The notes below the pieces were generated by a model, which saw only the letters and a list, made by a program, of their open reading frames with translations, made no database searches and was not told where the DNA came from. Of a stretch of 41,444 bases of DNA, positions 41,136-41,444 are shown one piece after another. Source of the DNA: Novosphingobium sp. (GTDB taxonomy: Bacteria > Pseudomonadota > Alphaproteobacteria > Sphingomonadales > Sphingomonadaceae); the NCBI GenBank assembly GCA_004211435.1, contig SECS01000015.1:1-41444 (forward strand), written 5' to 3'. Both the position numbers and the translations under genes were made by a program. The stretch's first letter is position 1; every line of letters starts with the position of its first letter.

Positions 41136-41444
41136 CTACTTCCCCTCGGGCTCGACGTCGTAACGCGACAGATAGCGTTCGAACTGCGGCTCAAGCGCTT
41201 CCTTCGACAGGCCGAACTGCGCCAGCTTGTATTCGTGGACGCCAAACTTGTCCTGCGGGTTGTCGTCGACCCAGCGCTGGATGCCGGCTTCGGCCTCGGG
41301 CGTGAATTCGTCGCCGAGCGTCGCGTAGAGCGCCTTGGTCGTGCCGACGGGATCGCGCATCAGGTCGGCGTAGTGGACGTCGATGATCTTGTCTTCGCCG
41401 AACTTGTCGCGGAAATCCATGATCCGGTTGGCGTGCTGGACCTG
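41136..41444 (-). CDS. Sulfotransferase-like protein, C-terminal part
   Basis: The frame runs off the right edge, so only the last 102 residues are present. Seen: IIDVHYADLMRDPVGTTKALYATLG, then DNPQDKFGVHEYKLAQFGL and a final FERYLSRYDV, the pattern of the C-terminus of the PAPS-dependent sulfotransferase family (the YEDLxxDP-like segment). The PAPS-binding N-terminus lies outside the window, so activity cannot be judged. Such genes are frequent near steroid and aromatic catabolism in sphingomonads. Confidence 0.8.
   Translation of the reverse strand, partial: QVQHANRIMDFRDKFGEDKIIDVHYADLMRDPVGTTKALYATLGDEFTPEAEAGIQRWVDDNPQDKFGVHEYKLAQFGLSKEALEPQFERYLSRYDVEPEGK

Noticed and set aside
40970..41245. 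Open frame of 91 codons on the minus strand over the palindromic repeat
   Set aside because: It is made of the repeat sequence and overlaps the sulfotransferase-like gene in another frame.
1..41444. CRISPR arrays, insertion sequences or prophage genes
   Set aside because: No spaced direct repeats, transposase, integrase or phage genes were seen.

Overview
The window is high-GC DNA from an alphaproteobacterium, most likely Sphingomonadales (a Novosphingobium/Sphingobium-type sphingomonad). The evidence is the aerobic (Cob-type) corrin pathway, the zapA / 6S RNA / 5-formyl-THF cyclo-ligase / DUF2842 neighbourhood, a branched-chain 2-oxoacid dehydrogenase locus, and the many SDR, LLM, VOC and sulfotransferase-type genes. 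The genus is an inference. Coding density is very high and no gap between genes exceeds 300 bases.

Layout. (1) 1-7042: an aerobic cobalamin (corrin ring) cluster, cobH(partial)-I-J-[cobK on the other strand]-L-E-M-B-F, with most genes overlapping by 4 bases. (2) 7147-10354: tRNA-Pro(CGG), a membrane methyl-accepting chemotaxis protein with a small membrane protein upstream, and thymidylate synthase. (3) 10471-14523: E1alpha, E1beta and E2 of a branched-chain 2-oxoacid dehydrogenase; the E2 carries two nearly identical lipoyl domains. (4) 14520-16930: a secreted DUF11-like protein, tRNA-Asp(GTC), DUF2842, 5-formyl-THF cyclo-ligase, 6S RNA, zapA and a small coiled-coil ORF. (5) 17121-22804: transketolase, GAPDH, a MOSC-domain protein, phosphoglycerate kinase and class I fructose-bisphosphate aldolase, a central-carbon block. 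(6) 22801-25082: a small secreted protein, thiE, two paralogous small membrane proteins and a MarR-type regulator.

(7) 25156-33736 is the most interesting part: a self-contained coenzyme F420 locus. A leftward operon encodes NADPH:F420 oxidoreductase (npdG), the guanylyltransferase CofC, an SDR and an LLM-class (F420-type) oxidoreductase, followed by an MFS transporter. A divergent rightward operon encodes CofE, CofD and the fused CofG/CofH FO synthase FbiC. Together these cover deazaflavin synthesis, side-chain assembly, glutamylation, reduction by NADPH, and at least one likely user enzyme. F420 synthesis has been reported in some aerobic Proteobacteria, but the compact make/reduce/use arrangement and its substrate are not obvious from known systems.

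(8) 33764-39582 converges on fbiC. It is a tightly packed six-gene leftward operon (aldehyde dehydrogenase, double carboxymuconolactone-decarboxylase protein, SDR, HIBADH-like dehydrogenase, SDR, and a HIBADH-like/SnoaL fusion), divergent from a GntR regulator. It looks like a catabolic pathway of unknown substrate. The window ends with a VOC protein, a palindromic intergenic repeat and the C-terminus of a sulfotransferase-like protein.
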